From positions 62,001 through 126,000 of the forward strand of contig JAMYHX010000050.1 of NCBI GenBank assembly GCA_025529335.1: a DNA stretch of 64,000 nt, in the 5' to 3' direction. A program made the position numbers and the translations under genes. Shown in pieces: positions 20,456-33,430 of the stretch. Below the pieces are notes generated by a model. The model was not told the DNA's origin, made no database searches, and saw only the letters and a program-made list of their open reading frames with translations. The stretch comes from Rhizopus sp. PT2906. Lineage: Eukaryota; Mucoromycota; Mucoromycetes; Mucorales; Rhizopodaceae. The first letter of the stretch is position 1. Every line of letters starts with the position of its first letter.

Positions 20456-20703
20456 ATGATCACTCGTTTTAATTACTTTCTTTTCAATAAATTATGCAAG
20501 AAGCGTTTATACTATAAAGAGCCATTATACAGCTTGCCCAGTCAGAGAGAGCACACTTGTGGGGGATTATGAGACAGGATGAGGGGGTTTATTTAGGCTG
20601 CATATTATCAGACACTGCTGAAAACGCTGTTAAAAAAAAGAGAGAGAGAGAGAGACATAATACAAATAACTTAATAAATTAAAGAGAAAAAGAGAGAGGA
20701 ACA

Positions 20704-23700
20704 TCACTGCTTATTGAACGTCTTGTTTCTATTCTTCACCATGCTGATCTTTCTACGATGAGGATCAACCAACTTGAGCTCAAAGATGACTTCAGATCCT
20801 GCAAGACGATCATCCATCACGCCATGAATTCTGTCTGTTGAATCTGGACGTAGGCAGCGAATGTTGTTCCCTGGTATGACCTGTAGCAAATCACCCTAAA
20901 GAAGTGCGTTAGTAAAGAATATCCATAGCAAACAATACTACTTACAGTATCGATGTGTCTAACTTCAATAAAGTTGGTATTGAATGCCACAACATAAGGG
21001 AATCTGAATGAAAATGCAGTAGGACTTCCTTCCCAAGAGATGCACCAGTCTTTTCGCACTCGTTTGCCCTTTTTATCAATGTAGAATGCCAATTCTACAT
21101 AATGTATTAGTGTCATATATAAAAATGATCTAATGACACTTACCGTTATAACACAAAAGGATATTTCCATCCTTATGTCTAAACATCGAGATCGGTTTCA
21201 TGTACTCATGTTGAGCGAGAAGTGCATTATTACTATCATCATTTGGATCCAACACACCTAAAGAAGTTTAAGTATATGTATCTATCTATCAGAAAGTCAC
21301 TTACTTTGTACTTCAGCAGAACTCAAATTGACCATGAGAAAGCCACGCTCGCTGCCAACACAGATTATATTCCTGAAAAACTGTATAGATGAAGCTTCAC
21401 CAGGCATATACAGATCCTTGTAGACTTTGAATGCTTCATTATTTCCTCTGATCAGTCGACCAAAGTTTTTATGTTTGTGCTTTTTCTTTGATTCTGTGTT
21501 TTCATAGGGCTCCAAGGCATGAATCGTACAAGACATGGCACTATATCGAACAAAGCACACCAACGTCTTTTCCACGCCATTTGCCAGTTCGCTCTTTTCT
21601 TCCTCAGTTGTAGCAGTAGCAACGGCAGCGGCAATGGCAGCAGGCGACTTGTCCCATATCTTTCCGACTTTGAAAAATGAAACATGACTGCTGATCTTTC
21701 GGCCGCGTTTGATGCCAGTTTCTGTAGAAAGGAGAGTATCCAGTGAGTATGCGTACAAGATCTTGTCTGCCAAGACCAAGATGAGATTGGATTGTTCGAT
21801 AATGTCAATCTGTGACACTTTATCCATTGCCAAGATACGGATGAGCTCATCTCCACTACCTTCCTTTTTGAGATAGACACCTTGGTCACCACCCAAGACA
21901 AGCGATTTTCCATTTTCTATATGAAGATGAGTACAAAATGATAATAAGAAAATAAAAAGTTTTACCAAACACAGCGATGCAGTTCACCTTGTTGAAGGCA
22001 CTAAAGAAGCTCTCGTTGATAGGTTGTACATTAAACACCTTGTGCTTTTCAACCAATGCTCGTCTTTGGCCTTCAATTTTGTCTGCCCATTGCTTTCTAC
22101 CCGCCAAGGTAGGTGCATAGAGCGTCATGGGGCCAGAGCTCTGTTTGCCAAGATGCACAAATGAAATAGGGTATCCATTTTTATTGTTGTGGTTTGTTGC
22201 TGACGTTGTACTTGATATAGTGGTGGCATTATTTTGGACAGTATCTGTTGGACAGGAAGACACGTTGCTTGGTCTTCCCAAAGGTATAATCGTACTGGCT
22301 CTTTTTGTTTGATCAGGGAAAGAGATGGATAGTAAGGCAAGTGGTATAGGCTACAGGATGATTTTTAATAACTCTATTTGTATAATAATCTATTATTATT
22401 ACCTTGCGATAAAGCTTGTATTTTTCTTCATTTTGCTTTGGTTTTATAATGAGCAAGCAATGATCTAATAAATAAACAAGGACATCCGATGATTCTGGTC
22501 CAGAACCTTTCTTCCAGGTGCCTTTCATAATAATCTGTCGATTGTCTGCTTGTAAATCAAGATCCTACAAGATGTTTAGAAAAAAAAAACAGAGCTTCCA
22601 AGATAATAATACATACTAGACTAGAGATATGCTTGTTGATTAAGCGTTCATCCAAAAGTTGTAGATTAAATCTATTTTCAGTTTTCCCTGTTTCTTTGTT
22701 GACGTCTGATAAGAATTTCGTAATGATCGTCATTACTCTTGGAATCGTTTCTTGATCTGGATGGTCTTTTGGCGTATGTTTGAGGATCTCACGTAGGAGC
22801 AAGTTGTATCTACCCAGACGTGTTGTTGGTTTGGTCAAGTATCCGTTTAATTCCAGTTTACGTGACTGAGGCAAACGTTCGGTCATGTTTACAAATTCAG
22901 CAAATGAAGGATTCGTTGACTTTTCGGTTTCGAATGCGTATTTTCCAATGATTTGATGAGCTCCATATGTGACAAAGGGCTCAAAGTTTGCGACATGAGA
23001 TAGCATGATGTCACCAATTTTGTCGACAATTTTATTGGAAGATTGGCGTTCGAGCAGTGCTTGTGAGAGCTTTGAATTGACTTGATATACTTCCATGACA
23101 TTCCAAAAGATAGTTTTCACCAAATTTTCTCTGTCTCCTGTCACCTCAGAGTTCTCATCCAGTAAAGGATCAATCCAATACTATAACTCGCATTTTAATA
23201 TTCACCCTTTCTTTAGCAAATATGCACGTTACCTCTTTCATATAGCGCAGGTCGTCAACGAAATCCTTTTCTGTGTAGATAAGCTCGAATATATTTTCCT
23301 GACGTTTCTTCTCATCCTTGGTTAATGTGTCCAGTAAAGATTGTGGCACTGTATTGATCCATAGTCTATCTTCTTGCTGTTGAGCGATCATATAGGACTG
23401 ACTCGCTTCACGAGAATGGCTCTTGGAGGCATTCTTCTTGGCCTGTTCCTGTCTGCGAGGACATCTTACGGAATAACATAGCTTATCTCGTGTACATGTT
23501 GGAGAGTAACAATCTGTCAAGAGAGTAAATACACCCGTGGGCAAAGACTCTTCTGAACCCTCTTGTCCAACGTTCAGCTCAGAGACCGAGTCACTTCTCA
23601 GATCAGACAGCACCTGTTGCTGAGGATAAAATAATCCACTGATAGGCCTTACATTCTCTTTAAACTGGTATAGCTCTTGGCTTGAGTCTCGTAGCCTGTG

Positions 23701-25093
23701 TTCGTAGTTGACATCGTGAAAGAACCTCTGTGCGTCCAAGGCTCGACCTAATAAAAGGGCCAGATTACGATCATTTGATTTAATCAATCCGCACAATTTG
23801 TCCTACAGCAATAAAGTTAGAGTTTACACTTGATTTCCGTTGTGTTCCCCAAAAGAAAACGTACCACGGCTTCTTTGCCATCAAAAACATCTTTATACTT
23901 GATACTGTCTTTTGTCTTGGTTGAAAGAACGATGGATTCTTTGAAGGCTTCTGCTACTTTTGATAACAGGGCTGGGTAAATCGATGGTAGACGTTCTTTA
24001 ACCATGGGTAGTGAAGCTGGCTCTTCGACGAGGGTAGATGACATGATCATATTGGCAGTGGAAGAAGATGAAGCAGAGGATGAGGCAGATAGAGAACGAG
24101 GAAAATGATGTGCACTCGAGTGAGATCCGTTGCTGTTCATGCGAGGTCCATACAGAGGTCTAGTCAACGTAACTGAGGACGGGACTGAGACTGGCATGTT
24201 ATAAACACTCTCCGCAACGCGTTTTCTTCCGTTGAATGATAATGAATGATGATCTCGAGAATGTTCTATAATTAAAGTTATTACTTTACACATACATCTC
24301 CTTGTTCTTTTTTCTTACTTGAAGAAAATGCAGAGAGAGCGGATAGTTTTGCTCGCATAGGTGCGGTTGACTTTGACAGTTTGGACAGTAAGCTCATGCC
24401 TCCGGTTGTCTTTACACTTGAATTATCAGTTCTAGAGTAATTATCACGCACAGGTACAAAGGGTTCCAGCTTCTTCTTTTCTTCTGATTTCGCTTGACCG
24501 TTTTTTGAACGAAATAAGGTTCCGGATCTTGATACCTTCTTAGCGGTTTTGACAGCGAATGAATTCAGATTGCTTCCCAATGTCGTGGATCTTCCTTGTA
24601 AGCGATCATCGACGGTTCGAATACTGGTAATAGAGTTGGCATCATCATTATACTCTGTGTGTAGTGAGATGACAGAGTCACCGACGCTATAGATACTTGG
24701 AGCACCTTCTGGTTTTGTGCAAAGCTCGCTTTCACCAGGACGATAATCAAGGATGTCACCAGCGATATGATCCTCTTCGTATATGATGTCCTCCTCATCC
24801 ATGTCACTATTGTTTTGTAAATAGCGAGTTGATTGATAATATCTATCTCGGATGGCAGCTGAAGGAGTCAATTCAGGATGTAATATATCTGTAGAAGTAA
24901 AATAGGCGAGTGAACTTAGATTGTCGATAGTATAGCTTCGTTTATAATCAACAACCATGTCATCATCTTTATCTGATATAATACTCGCGGTAGTAGCTGT
25001 AGTTGTAGTAGATGAAGATGGTAGCTGGTATCTACTATAAATATTAGTTGAAGAAGGAGAGGTTCTTAAGGTTGGACCTTGTTCAGTTGCCAT
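20704..25093 (-). CDS. Rho guanine nucleotide exchange factor, Rom2 type (DEP-DH-PH-CNH)
   Basis: Ten exons on the minus strand (25093-24319, 24265-23865, 23802-23233, 23180-22617, 22564-22403, 22350-21966, 21916-21305, 21257-21144, 21094-20946, 20895-20704) sum to 3924 nt, exactly 1307 codons plus stop. Residues 1-340 are Ser-rich and disordered. A DEP domain follows (~345-430: YKDVFDGKEAV joined to DKLCGLIKSNDRNLALLLGR), then DH (~560-770: NIFELIYTEKDFVDDLRYMK ... LLLREILKHTP), PH (~780-935, with GTWKKGSGPESSDVLVYLLD) and a citron-homology domain (~955-1290: DELIRILAMDKVSQIDIIEQ ... FSFRFPYVVAFNTNFIEVRH). This layout is that of fungal Rom1/Rom2, the exchange factor for Rho1 in cell-wall integrity signalling at the plasma membrane. 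The start is MATEQGPTLRTSPSS at 25093; a 23-bp A/T tract lies just upstream. Confidence 0.93.
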
Positions 25094-26517
25094 AACTCGA
25101 AAAAAAAAAAAAAAAAAAAAAATATATATATAAAAAATAAAAAGGAAAGTGTGGAGAACTGGAAAAGAAAAGAAAGAAGAAAAAAAAAGAAAAAGGGAAA
25201 GAAAAAGATTTGGATTCACAAGTGTTTATTTTTATCCTAAATAACCTTTTACAAATAAATAAAAAAGGGGAGGGCAAAGTGGAGCAACACTCTTTTGCAC
25301 ACAAAATAAGCTGTCGGTCATTTAATCAAGTAGGTCAATTTCCTTTTCTTGGTTGTGAGCAACTGTTCTTCATTTACTGAAGTTCAAATTTATTACTGTC
25401 TTGGACCTGTCAAAGAAGTTTCAATCAGTGTAGCCCAAGGACCCTTCTTTTGTATGAACTAGCGTTGAATTGATAAACTCTTTTTTCTTTTACCATGTGT
25501 TTGTTTAAACATGTGTCCTCTATCGGAGGAACAAATATAGATTTTTTTTTGTTTTTCTTTAAAGGCTTATGTATTGTTAGTCTTTTTGTTATTCTCTTGT
25601 TCGCATGTGTATCATATCCTAATAAAGTCAGCCAAGCAGAAAAATATTAAAAAAACAACAAGCAGAGATTATACGCTGTGGCGCTCATCATTTCATGTCT
25701 CACAGTATCATGCAACTTTCCACTTTTAAATAATGTTCTTTTTATAGTTTCTCTTATTCTTTAGACAAGTGCTCATTCTTTTCCGTTAAACATTACAGTG
25801 TAACCGTCTTTGTAATAACCTTGTAGAGGTTATTTTTAACCCTCGGGGAAGCTTAGACTATATAGCATCTAAGCTGTGTCTTCACTATCCTCACTTTTTT
25901 TATCCCCTTTAACCATTTAGCCAAATTTATTTTGGTTAAAGAGAGATGTTCAATGCTAGACATTTTCATTGGATTAATCAATGCAAAGGATAGACCCGAA
26001 TGTTACATCTATCAAAATACAAAAGCCTGCTGGATGAGGAAGGTCTAGAAACTCAACTTCAGCTCACGTGGTACAGTAAACTTTGAACTTTTCACTTGTA
26101 ACTGTGTCGTTGTCTAGGGCTACCATTGCCCACTTGATAAAAGATAATCGCTGCTGTAACTTTTAGATTGCTTTATAAATAATCCCTAACAAAGTATTCT
26201 GTTAGGGATTGAACCATGGGCGTATCAATCACATGTTTTGGGTATTTTGATCTCCTTGGCGATCTTTTTTTTTGAACCTCAGTGATTGGTTCAAACGGAG
26301 TTCTCTTCACTTCTTTAGCTATATCTTGTTTACCCTTTCCCGGTTCTAGAACCCTGACACGTAAAGAACATGACTTTATTTAAAATAGAATCAATAGTAT
26401 ATTGACCATGGCTGTATTGGATGCGTCATTAAACTATACTGATTGCTGCCTTGAGTCACGTGTCGTCGCTATCTGAAAAGTAGCGCGCAAACGCGATACT
26501 TTTGGAATCAGGTTCGT

Positions 26518-26550
<33 letters not shown>

Positions 26551-26565
26551 AAATCATTCTATACA
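25094..26565. promoter_or_regulatory. Divergent intergenic region between Rom2-like and DDT genes
   Basis: This 1.47-kb spacer holds the promoters of both flanking genes. It has homopolymer tracts next to both start codons (A23 at 25100-25122 and T28 at 26519-26546), a perfect 10-bp inverted repeat (aatccctaac / gttagggatt, 26181-26190 and 26201-26210) and GCGCGCAAACGCG near 26480-26495. No gene seen. Confidence 0.5.
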
Positions 26566-28327
26566 ATGCCTGCACGTAAAACTAACAAAGAATTACTTGG
26601 AAAGGAAGCATCCAACGATTTCAAGGGCTCAAATAAGACAAATCGTTCAATAGATAAACTAACCATTTCAGTGACAGAAGATTCTTCGCCAGGTAAAAAA
26701 AAAAGAAGACAACATAAAAATATTCACCATTGATTCATTACAGAACAAATACTTCGTTCCTCATGGCTCTTTCTTTCTACATTTCAATTCTTCTTTCTCT
26801 TTCAAGACTATTTCGAGCTTTCTTCATTGAACATTGAACAGTTAGAAAATGCAATGATGCAGCAGGATTCAAACGAATTCTTGAAACAATTCATGTGTCA
26901 TGTATTAACACCACTCTTGAATTCGCATCAGCGTCGAGCAATCAATCCGGACAACTACGAGCAATACTTATTTACTCTGTTCCCTGAATTTGGACCCAAG
27001 TTTCAAAAGCTTCATATCGTCGATAGAATTCAACTGTTGAAGAGAATCGAAGAGGCACACTTGGAAAACAGTAGTGAGGACTTTTTGGCTTGGAAGAACT
27101 CAATGGATGTGAATGAGTTGGTAACGGTCAATTGATACATATAAAACAAAATGCATTAAGCCTCCTATTTGTCGTAGAGAGTTGCACCACTAGGAAAAGA
27201 TGATGCTGGATGGAGTTATTGGTATTTTGGGAGTATGTATATACGTATATAGCATGATGTCAGAAAGATGAACATTCTATTATTATAGATGCGCGACTTT
27301 ATAGAGAAATACCTGTTTCGAATGGGAAAAAGGGTTTAAAAGAAATAACAGACAATCAGTTTACGTTTGAACTTGTAAGAATAGACCGAGCTATTGTCTG
27401 TAGATAACCAACATTATCTAACATAGGTCTGCTCAAATCTAGAAGATTGGGAGCGCATTGTAGAGTCATTTAGAACTACTAAAAGGAAAACAAGAGAATT
27501 GTCAGAAAAGATTATTGAACTAGGAGAAGAGGTGATTGCCAAGATAAAATCACGAGAGGCAGCTAAACTGAAGCAAGAGGCAAGATTAAAAAGAGCAAAG
27601 GAATTAGAACAGATACCCAAGAAGAGAAGTAGAAGATTAGAAGCCAAAGCAAGTATAAGGAGAGAAATGATAACAGTGCTAATACGTTTGATAGTATGAG
27701 GAAGAAGCAAAGCGTCAAAAGGTGGAAGAAATAGCCAATCAACAAGCTATATTAGAAGAAATTGAACGACAAAAAAGAGAAAGGGAAGCCAAACAGCAAA
27801 GAGAAGAGGAACAACGACAGTATAGGACAGAGGATGCACGATTAAAGATGAATGTGTCTGATTATATCAAACAAAAGATGAATGATGCAGAGGAAAAAGA
27901 TGAGAGATTAGAATATAAACAACTAAAGAATCAATTACACAAGGATGCTAGTAGACAAGAGAAGTTAAAAAAGATGAGAGGATTGTTAAAGTTGCTAAAA
28001 GAAGATGAAGAGATTTTAATAAGCTTGACAGTAGATAAAGAGAAGCAGATCACATTTGAAGGCGATAATAAAGGTAAACCTTGTATTAATATGATCATTC
28101 GCCTTCTCTAATCATATTTAATGCATACACACAAAGCACTTGAACATATCTTGTTTAAAATGATGTTACGACTATACCTATTAGATCAAGGCGACGAATC
28201 ATTCACAGAAGTTTATAAAAAGCTACTACTCAATAAGTATAGATCGCTCAAAGACTTTTGCGTTGACATGAACAAACTGAAATTTCTCGATACATCCTTC
28301 CTTTTATCTGTTTGGAAAGACAAATAA
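26566..28327 (+). CDS. DDT/WHIM-type chromatin-remodelling accessory protein (CECR2-like)
   Basis: Seven exons: 26566-26692, 26744-27120, 27178-27232, 27289-27374, 27427-27648, 27695-28073 and 28137-28327. After a basic N-terminus, residues ~44-170 look like a DDT domain (SSWLFLSTFQFFFLFQDYFE then LSSLNIEQLENAMM), then a WHIM-like motif RVAPLGKDDAGWSYWYFG and ARLYREIPVS, then LEDWERIVESFRTTKRKTRE, and a long charged coiled coil (REAAKLKQEARLKRAKELEQ ...). The DDT plus 'PLG.D..G..YWYF....LY.E' pattern matches CECR2 and related subunits of ISWI remodelers, which act in the nucleus. The intron at 27649-27694 begins GC (AAA|GCAAGT) and ends TAG; no GT donor keeps the frame. No bromodomain is present, so it is shorter than animal CECR2. 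Confidence 0.75.
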
Positions 28328-30164
28328 ACATGTCACTAGCTTAAAGCTTAAAAATATAATATGTATAGTAACAATGTCATAGATTTCTACTTTTACCCAC
28401 AAACGTTTTGCATTCGATAAAGATCTGATAGTACAACGATTGACTAGCTATTATTCTTTTTTCATCATTATTTTGATAGATTTTCTATTGCCAAACATAC
28501 TTGATGTATAAGTGAGAGGGAGAAGGAGAATAAAGCAAAAGGATCAGTCGCGTCACTAGCGTCACTAGTCTCCTTTTTAACTATTTTTAGATCTTCTCAG
28601 CAAAATAAAGTATTTACTATAGCCAAAAAAGGCTCGAGTTTACAAAAGGGAAGGAGTGTTATATCTCCCCTTTTTGCATTTTGTAGTCTGGTTATGAAAA
28701 ATTCTCTGTTCAGACAAGACTTTGCTGTTTCTACGCAGTTACTTGTATTTTGCAGTGGTTATAGAGAGATTTAAAGTAAAATCATAAAAGCAAAGAGAAG
28801 AGAATTTTTAGTAGATCTAATCGAACTCTGTTGTATATATTTTCATGGTCTTTTCATAGCTTAATCTTTAACTCATGTTGAACTTTGTGGAGAAAGCAAG
28901 AATTGTTATTGAACGTAAAGGAATCTTTATCTCTACAAATTGATCTTGTAATTAATGAATTATCCTTGGTTAAAGCCTTGTCTCTTGCCATTATCTGTTT
29001 ATTATGATTATTTTAAGGACTTTTACGCTTCCTTTTACTATTGAAATTATTATATAAAAAAGATCAAAGACAAACAAAAAAAAGGCAAAATATAACATTA
29101 TTTATACAAAATACTTTGACTCTTGTCTGTTTTATATAATGAACAAAGTTGAAATATATTCTTAATAGAAATAAAATATTTCCTAACCTTTAAACAATAA
29201 AGTATTTAATTTTGAGTTGAAAATATGAAAAAAGAGGTACAGGAATATTCATTTTTTAAATCATTCTAGTGCCCCTATTTCTTTAAACTTCAGTCAGTAT
29301 AATTTAATACAATGTTGGTTGAGATATATTTCTTGAATGTTAAAAAACTATCCTTCTCTTCTCCAATTGTCTTGTATACAAGACAGTAAAATGATTTCTG
29401 ATCAATATATATGTATTTGTTTTTGATATAGGATTGATTTATATCAATAAATACTACAGCTACCGATTTTAAGTATAGCATAAGAGTATAGATGTCATAA
29501 AGAAATGTATTGCAGTACAAAAGACGTATTAAATAGTGATTAAAAGCTGAGAAAAGGTGGTACCTTTGGACGCTCTATGAGGAGTTGATGTTGATACTTT
29601 TCATGATCATTTTAAAAATATGTCTGCAATGTAATGTTTATTATGGACAGCTTTAACGTTACAAAGCAAATTCAGGACTAATAACAAAGAACCCCCCTTC
29701 CTATGAGTACGAATCATGAATTTCGCATCTTTAGATAGACATCAGTAAAAAAAATTTGCAGATAGGACCTTTTTACATAAATATCGATTGTTTCTTTGAG
29801 CAAAGGTTGACCAAATAAAGCCAATTTGTGGTTCTTTAATGACTATCACTACAATGCAGAGCTACCCTCGAGCTCAATTAAAAGTATATGATTTGTTATT
29901 CAGTTATATATACATTAGAACCATGTCTCGCATGAATCTATCGCTAACCTATTTGAGAAAATTATTACCTATAGATGGTATACATAACACGTCATTATTG
30001 TACCTTTTGTGATTTTATATATTTTTCTTGGCTTAGATTGATAATCAAAGACAAAGAGCGGATCAGATCCACTATTTGTTATTTGTTGTAACTCCGACTA
30101 ACCTAACTTTTTCTCTTTTTTTTTTTTTTCTTTCTTTCTTCCTTGTCTTTATCCCGAGAACAAT
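28328..30164. other. Intergenic spacer, no gene seen
   Basis: AT-rich spacer of 1.8 kb between same-strand genes. It has a short tandem duplication (gcgtcactagcgtcactag near 28548-28568) and poly-T near 30117-30129 just before the asparaginase start. Open frames are short and AT-driven. Confidence 0.5.
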
Positions 30165-32590
30165 ATGCAACGCACACCTCCATTATCAGTCTTTGCAAAG
30201 GCAGGGGATAATGTAGTTTTTGAAAATGCTGCAGTGGGTCACCAGTTGGGCGTTGACCGTGACGACATGGTTGCTCCAGGTAAAACAAGTGACTTGACGT
30301 ACCTTTTCTTTTATCTAATACCCTTCTCTTTCAAACAGACGTTTCAAGAGTCCTTATTATTTATACAGGTGGAACTATTGGTATGAAGCATACCCCAGAA
30401 CATGGCTACATTCCTGTAAGTTGTCATTTGTAGATCTATGTTGATCTAATGTCAAACTTTTTTTTCTTTTAAAGCTTCCCAATTATTTAGCCGAGTCATT
30501 ATCCAAAGTAAAACGTTTTCATGATCCTCAGGGTAGTCCTACTCTAAGTGGGTTGACAAGAAGTTCATCAACCGATAGTTTAGACAGCGTGTCAGCATCC
30601 TTCAGTAACTTCAAAGTCAAAGAGTTTGGACAAGTCACCAATACAGTCAAGGCCATTGAACGAAAAGGACCAGAGGCAGGACAGGTCAAGACGTTTCAAT
30701 TGCCTAGTTTGATCACGCCTGTCAGTTTGTTCGGGAAGAGAATCAGGTAAAGATAAAGTTTAATAAATTTCCCACAGAGAGTAACACATCTGTGTAGATA
30801 TTCTATTTTAGAGTACACACCTCTTTTAGATTCGTGTGACATTACGATGTCAGGTAAGAAAAGAAAGTATTTGTAAGAAAAGAGACTTATGACTCTATAG
30901 ATTGGGTCCGTATTGCGGGTGATATTGAAGCCAACTACCAGCTTTATGACGCCTTTATTGTACTTCATGGCACAGACACAATGGCTTATACCGCGAGTGC
31001 ACTAAGTTTCATGCTGGAAGAACTGGGAAAAACAGTCATAATTACGGGTTCACAGGTTCCGCTGACGGAGGTTAGAAATGATGCTGTAGAGAACTTGCTA
31101 AGTGCCTTAACAATTGCTGGTCATTTTGTTATTCCTGAAGTATCGCTTTATTTTGGAAAGAAGTTGTATAGAGGAAATAGAACGAGTAAAATAAGTGCTG
31201 TTGATTTTGAAGCGTTTGATTCACCCAATTTACCTTCACTCGTGGACGTTGGTATTAATATTGGTAAGTTATAATATGTTTTGCAATGTCTTTTTTTTTT
31301 TTTTTTTGCTCATTTTTAGTAGATGTAAACTGGCCACTTGTCCTGCGTCCGACAAATATTGCTAAATTTCATGTCAATACACATTTAAACCCTAATGTCG
31401 GCTCTTTACGTCTATTCCCCGGTATCAGCAGCTCAACCATCAAAACATTTTTGGCTCCACCTATTCAAGGTATTGTCTTGGAAACGTTTGGAGCAGGTAA
31501 TGCACCCTGTCGCGCTGATTTATTAAGCGCATTGAAGGAGGCCAGCGATCGAGGTGTCGTGATTGTCAACTGTACACAATGCCGCAAGGGTCTCGTGACT
31601 GATGCATATGCCACAGGAAAGCAATTAGCTGCAGTGGGTGTCGTACCTGGTGCTGATATGACACCAGAATGTGCGCTGACGAAACTTGCTTATCTCCTTG
31701 GCAAGTCTCCTGATAATCCAGGCTATGTTCGAAAGATGATGACCAGAAATCTCCGAGGAGAACTGACGGTACGTACACCTTATCAACGGTTTACTGCATC
31801 TATGGGTCGAACAAGCATGCTGTTGAATATCTTTATGAAATATGCTGCACATAGTAAAGTAGCAGCACGAAAGGAGTTAGAGAGCGGCAATCACATGGCA
31901 AACGACCAGGACTTGACCATGTCGGTTGAGGAGGAAATGTTGGCTCAGAAAGCGCTTAACCCTGTGTTACTCTGTTCAGCGGCCAGTGCAAATGACCTGG
32001 ATGGTCTCAAACTGCTAGTGGAAGGAATAGAAGAAGCAGTGAATTTGAACTGCGTTGATTACGATGGTAGAGTACCTCTTCATGTAGCTTGTCGTGGGGG
32101 ATACTACAAGATTGTAGAGTATCTCTTATTACATGGTGCATCTATCCATGTTCGTGATCGGTCGGGTCACACACCGCTATTTGATGCAGTAATCGAGGGA
32201 CATGCGGATGTAGTAAAGATTTTGAGAGAAGCTGGTGCTCATTTAGCAGAGAGCGAAATTAATGATATGGGACCTTATTGGTTTAGAGCAATCAAGACAA
32301 ATAACCTAAGATGGGTTCAGATAGCACTCGATGCTGGCTTTAATGTTAATTGGTGTGACCCTATCGAAGGAAGACACGGATTAGATATCGCAATATGTCT
32401 AGGAAGACTCACTATGTTCAAGACACTTATCAAACATCCCAATGTTGATCTCAACTCTGTAGATAAATGGGGAATGTCTACTTTGGATAAAATACAGATG
32501 CTCAAGAATAAAGCACCATCGAGCTTAGAATCTTTAAAGAAATCTGAAGCCTTGGAAGAAATGGAAATGATGATTAAAAACAGAAAATAA
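30165..32590 (+). CDS. Cytosolic type L-asparaginase with C-terminal ankyrin repeats
   Basis: Six exons (30165-30279, 30339-30415, 30475-30746, 30798-30853, 30901-31263, 31320-32590) give 717 residues. It hydrolyses L-asparagine to aspartate and ammonia. Motifs of the bacterial-type asparaginase fold: first catalytic Thr loop VLIIYTGGTIGMKH, second loop FIVLHGTDTMAYTASALSFM, then VIITGSQVPLTEVRNDAVEN, FGKKLYRGNR and a C-terminal lobe with GIVLETFGAGNAP and VVIVNCTQCRKGLV. Residues ~510-700 add ankyrin repeats (GRVPLHVACRGGYYKIVEYL, GHTPLFDAVIEGHADVVKIL, GLDIAICLGRLTMFKTLIKH). This is the architecture of animal/fungal 60-kDa lysophospholipase-asparaginase proteins. A ~70-residue Ser-rich insert between the two catalytic loops (30530-30700) is unusual. 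No signal peptide, so cytosolic. Confidence 0.93.
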
Positions 32591-33430
32591 ACGTGTTACC
32601 ATGACCGCCCTTCTTGACTTTTTGATAACTGTGCTGGTCTGGAACTCAAATCAAAGTTAGCCTTGATGTAGTCTAAGAGAATAGTGCTAAATTCTGGAGA
32701 GGTTATTAAGTATATGTCTATGTATATTTACGTCGTATGACTAGATGATACAGAGTTTAGATACTTCAGCATCCCTTCGTTATCATAGGCTTTTCTTGAT
32801 TTTAAATTGTCCAAAGAGTCTTTATATTTGATTTTATACAGCTTTGTAGTTCTCTCTTTTTGTTGATCCATACCATGTGCCTGATCGAACTCTAACATTA
32901 ATAAACATATTTTTGTATTTGAAAATGATTAGAAAGAGAAAGAATGATCTTTTCTGAATATTATGCATTTATTAAAACAAAAAGACGTCCTGTTGAACAC
33001 AAAAGAATACACAAGCCTCTGGACCCAAGTTTAAACCATGATATAGTAAACTAAAAGCTAAAGAAGCAGATAACAAAAGCAACTAATACAATACTAACAA
33101 TATTAAAAGATTGTAGATCACTTGTTTACCAGTTGAAACATTTCCACATGCTTCCAGCTGTAAATGGTCAATATATCATAGGCGTAATGCAGATGATAAT
33201 ACTAAAACGCTATTAACTTTTTTAGAAAGGAATAAAGCTTTAAAAAAAGTTGTAGTGCGCCTGTGTAGCGCACCTAACATTCGCCGTTATTTGTGTCACT
33301 CTTGATGTCACAAAATGGTTTAATTTCCGCTTGAAACGTTTTTTTATTTATTTTTATTTTCTTCCCTTCTCTCTTTAATACCTTTTTTTTTTTTCTTTCT
33401 TTATTGAATCACATAAAACGAGTGACATAA
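32591..33430. other. Intergenic spacer upstream of Med15
   Basis: AT-rich, without a supported gene. The last 100 bp are a pyrimidine-rich tract (ttccttctctctttaatacct and T11) ahead of the Med15 start codon, as is common for fungal 5' leaders. Confidence 0.5.

Noticed and set aside
25094..25219. Upstream extension of the Rom2-like protein (F/Y-rich)
   Set aside because: Created by an A/T tract read as Phe/Tyr; MATEQGP at 25093 has the first sensible ATG.
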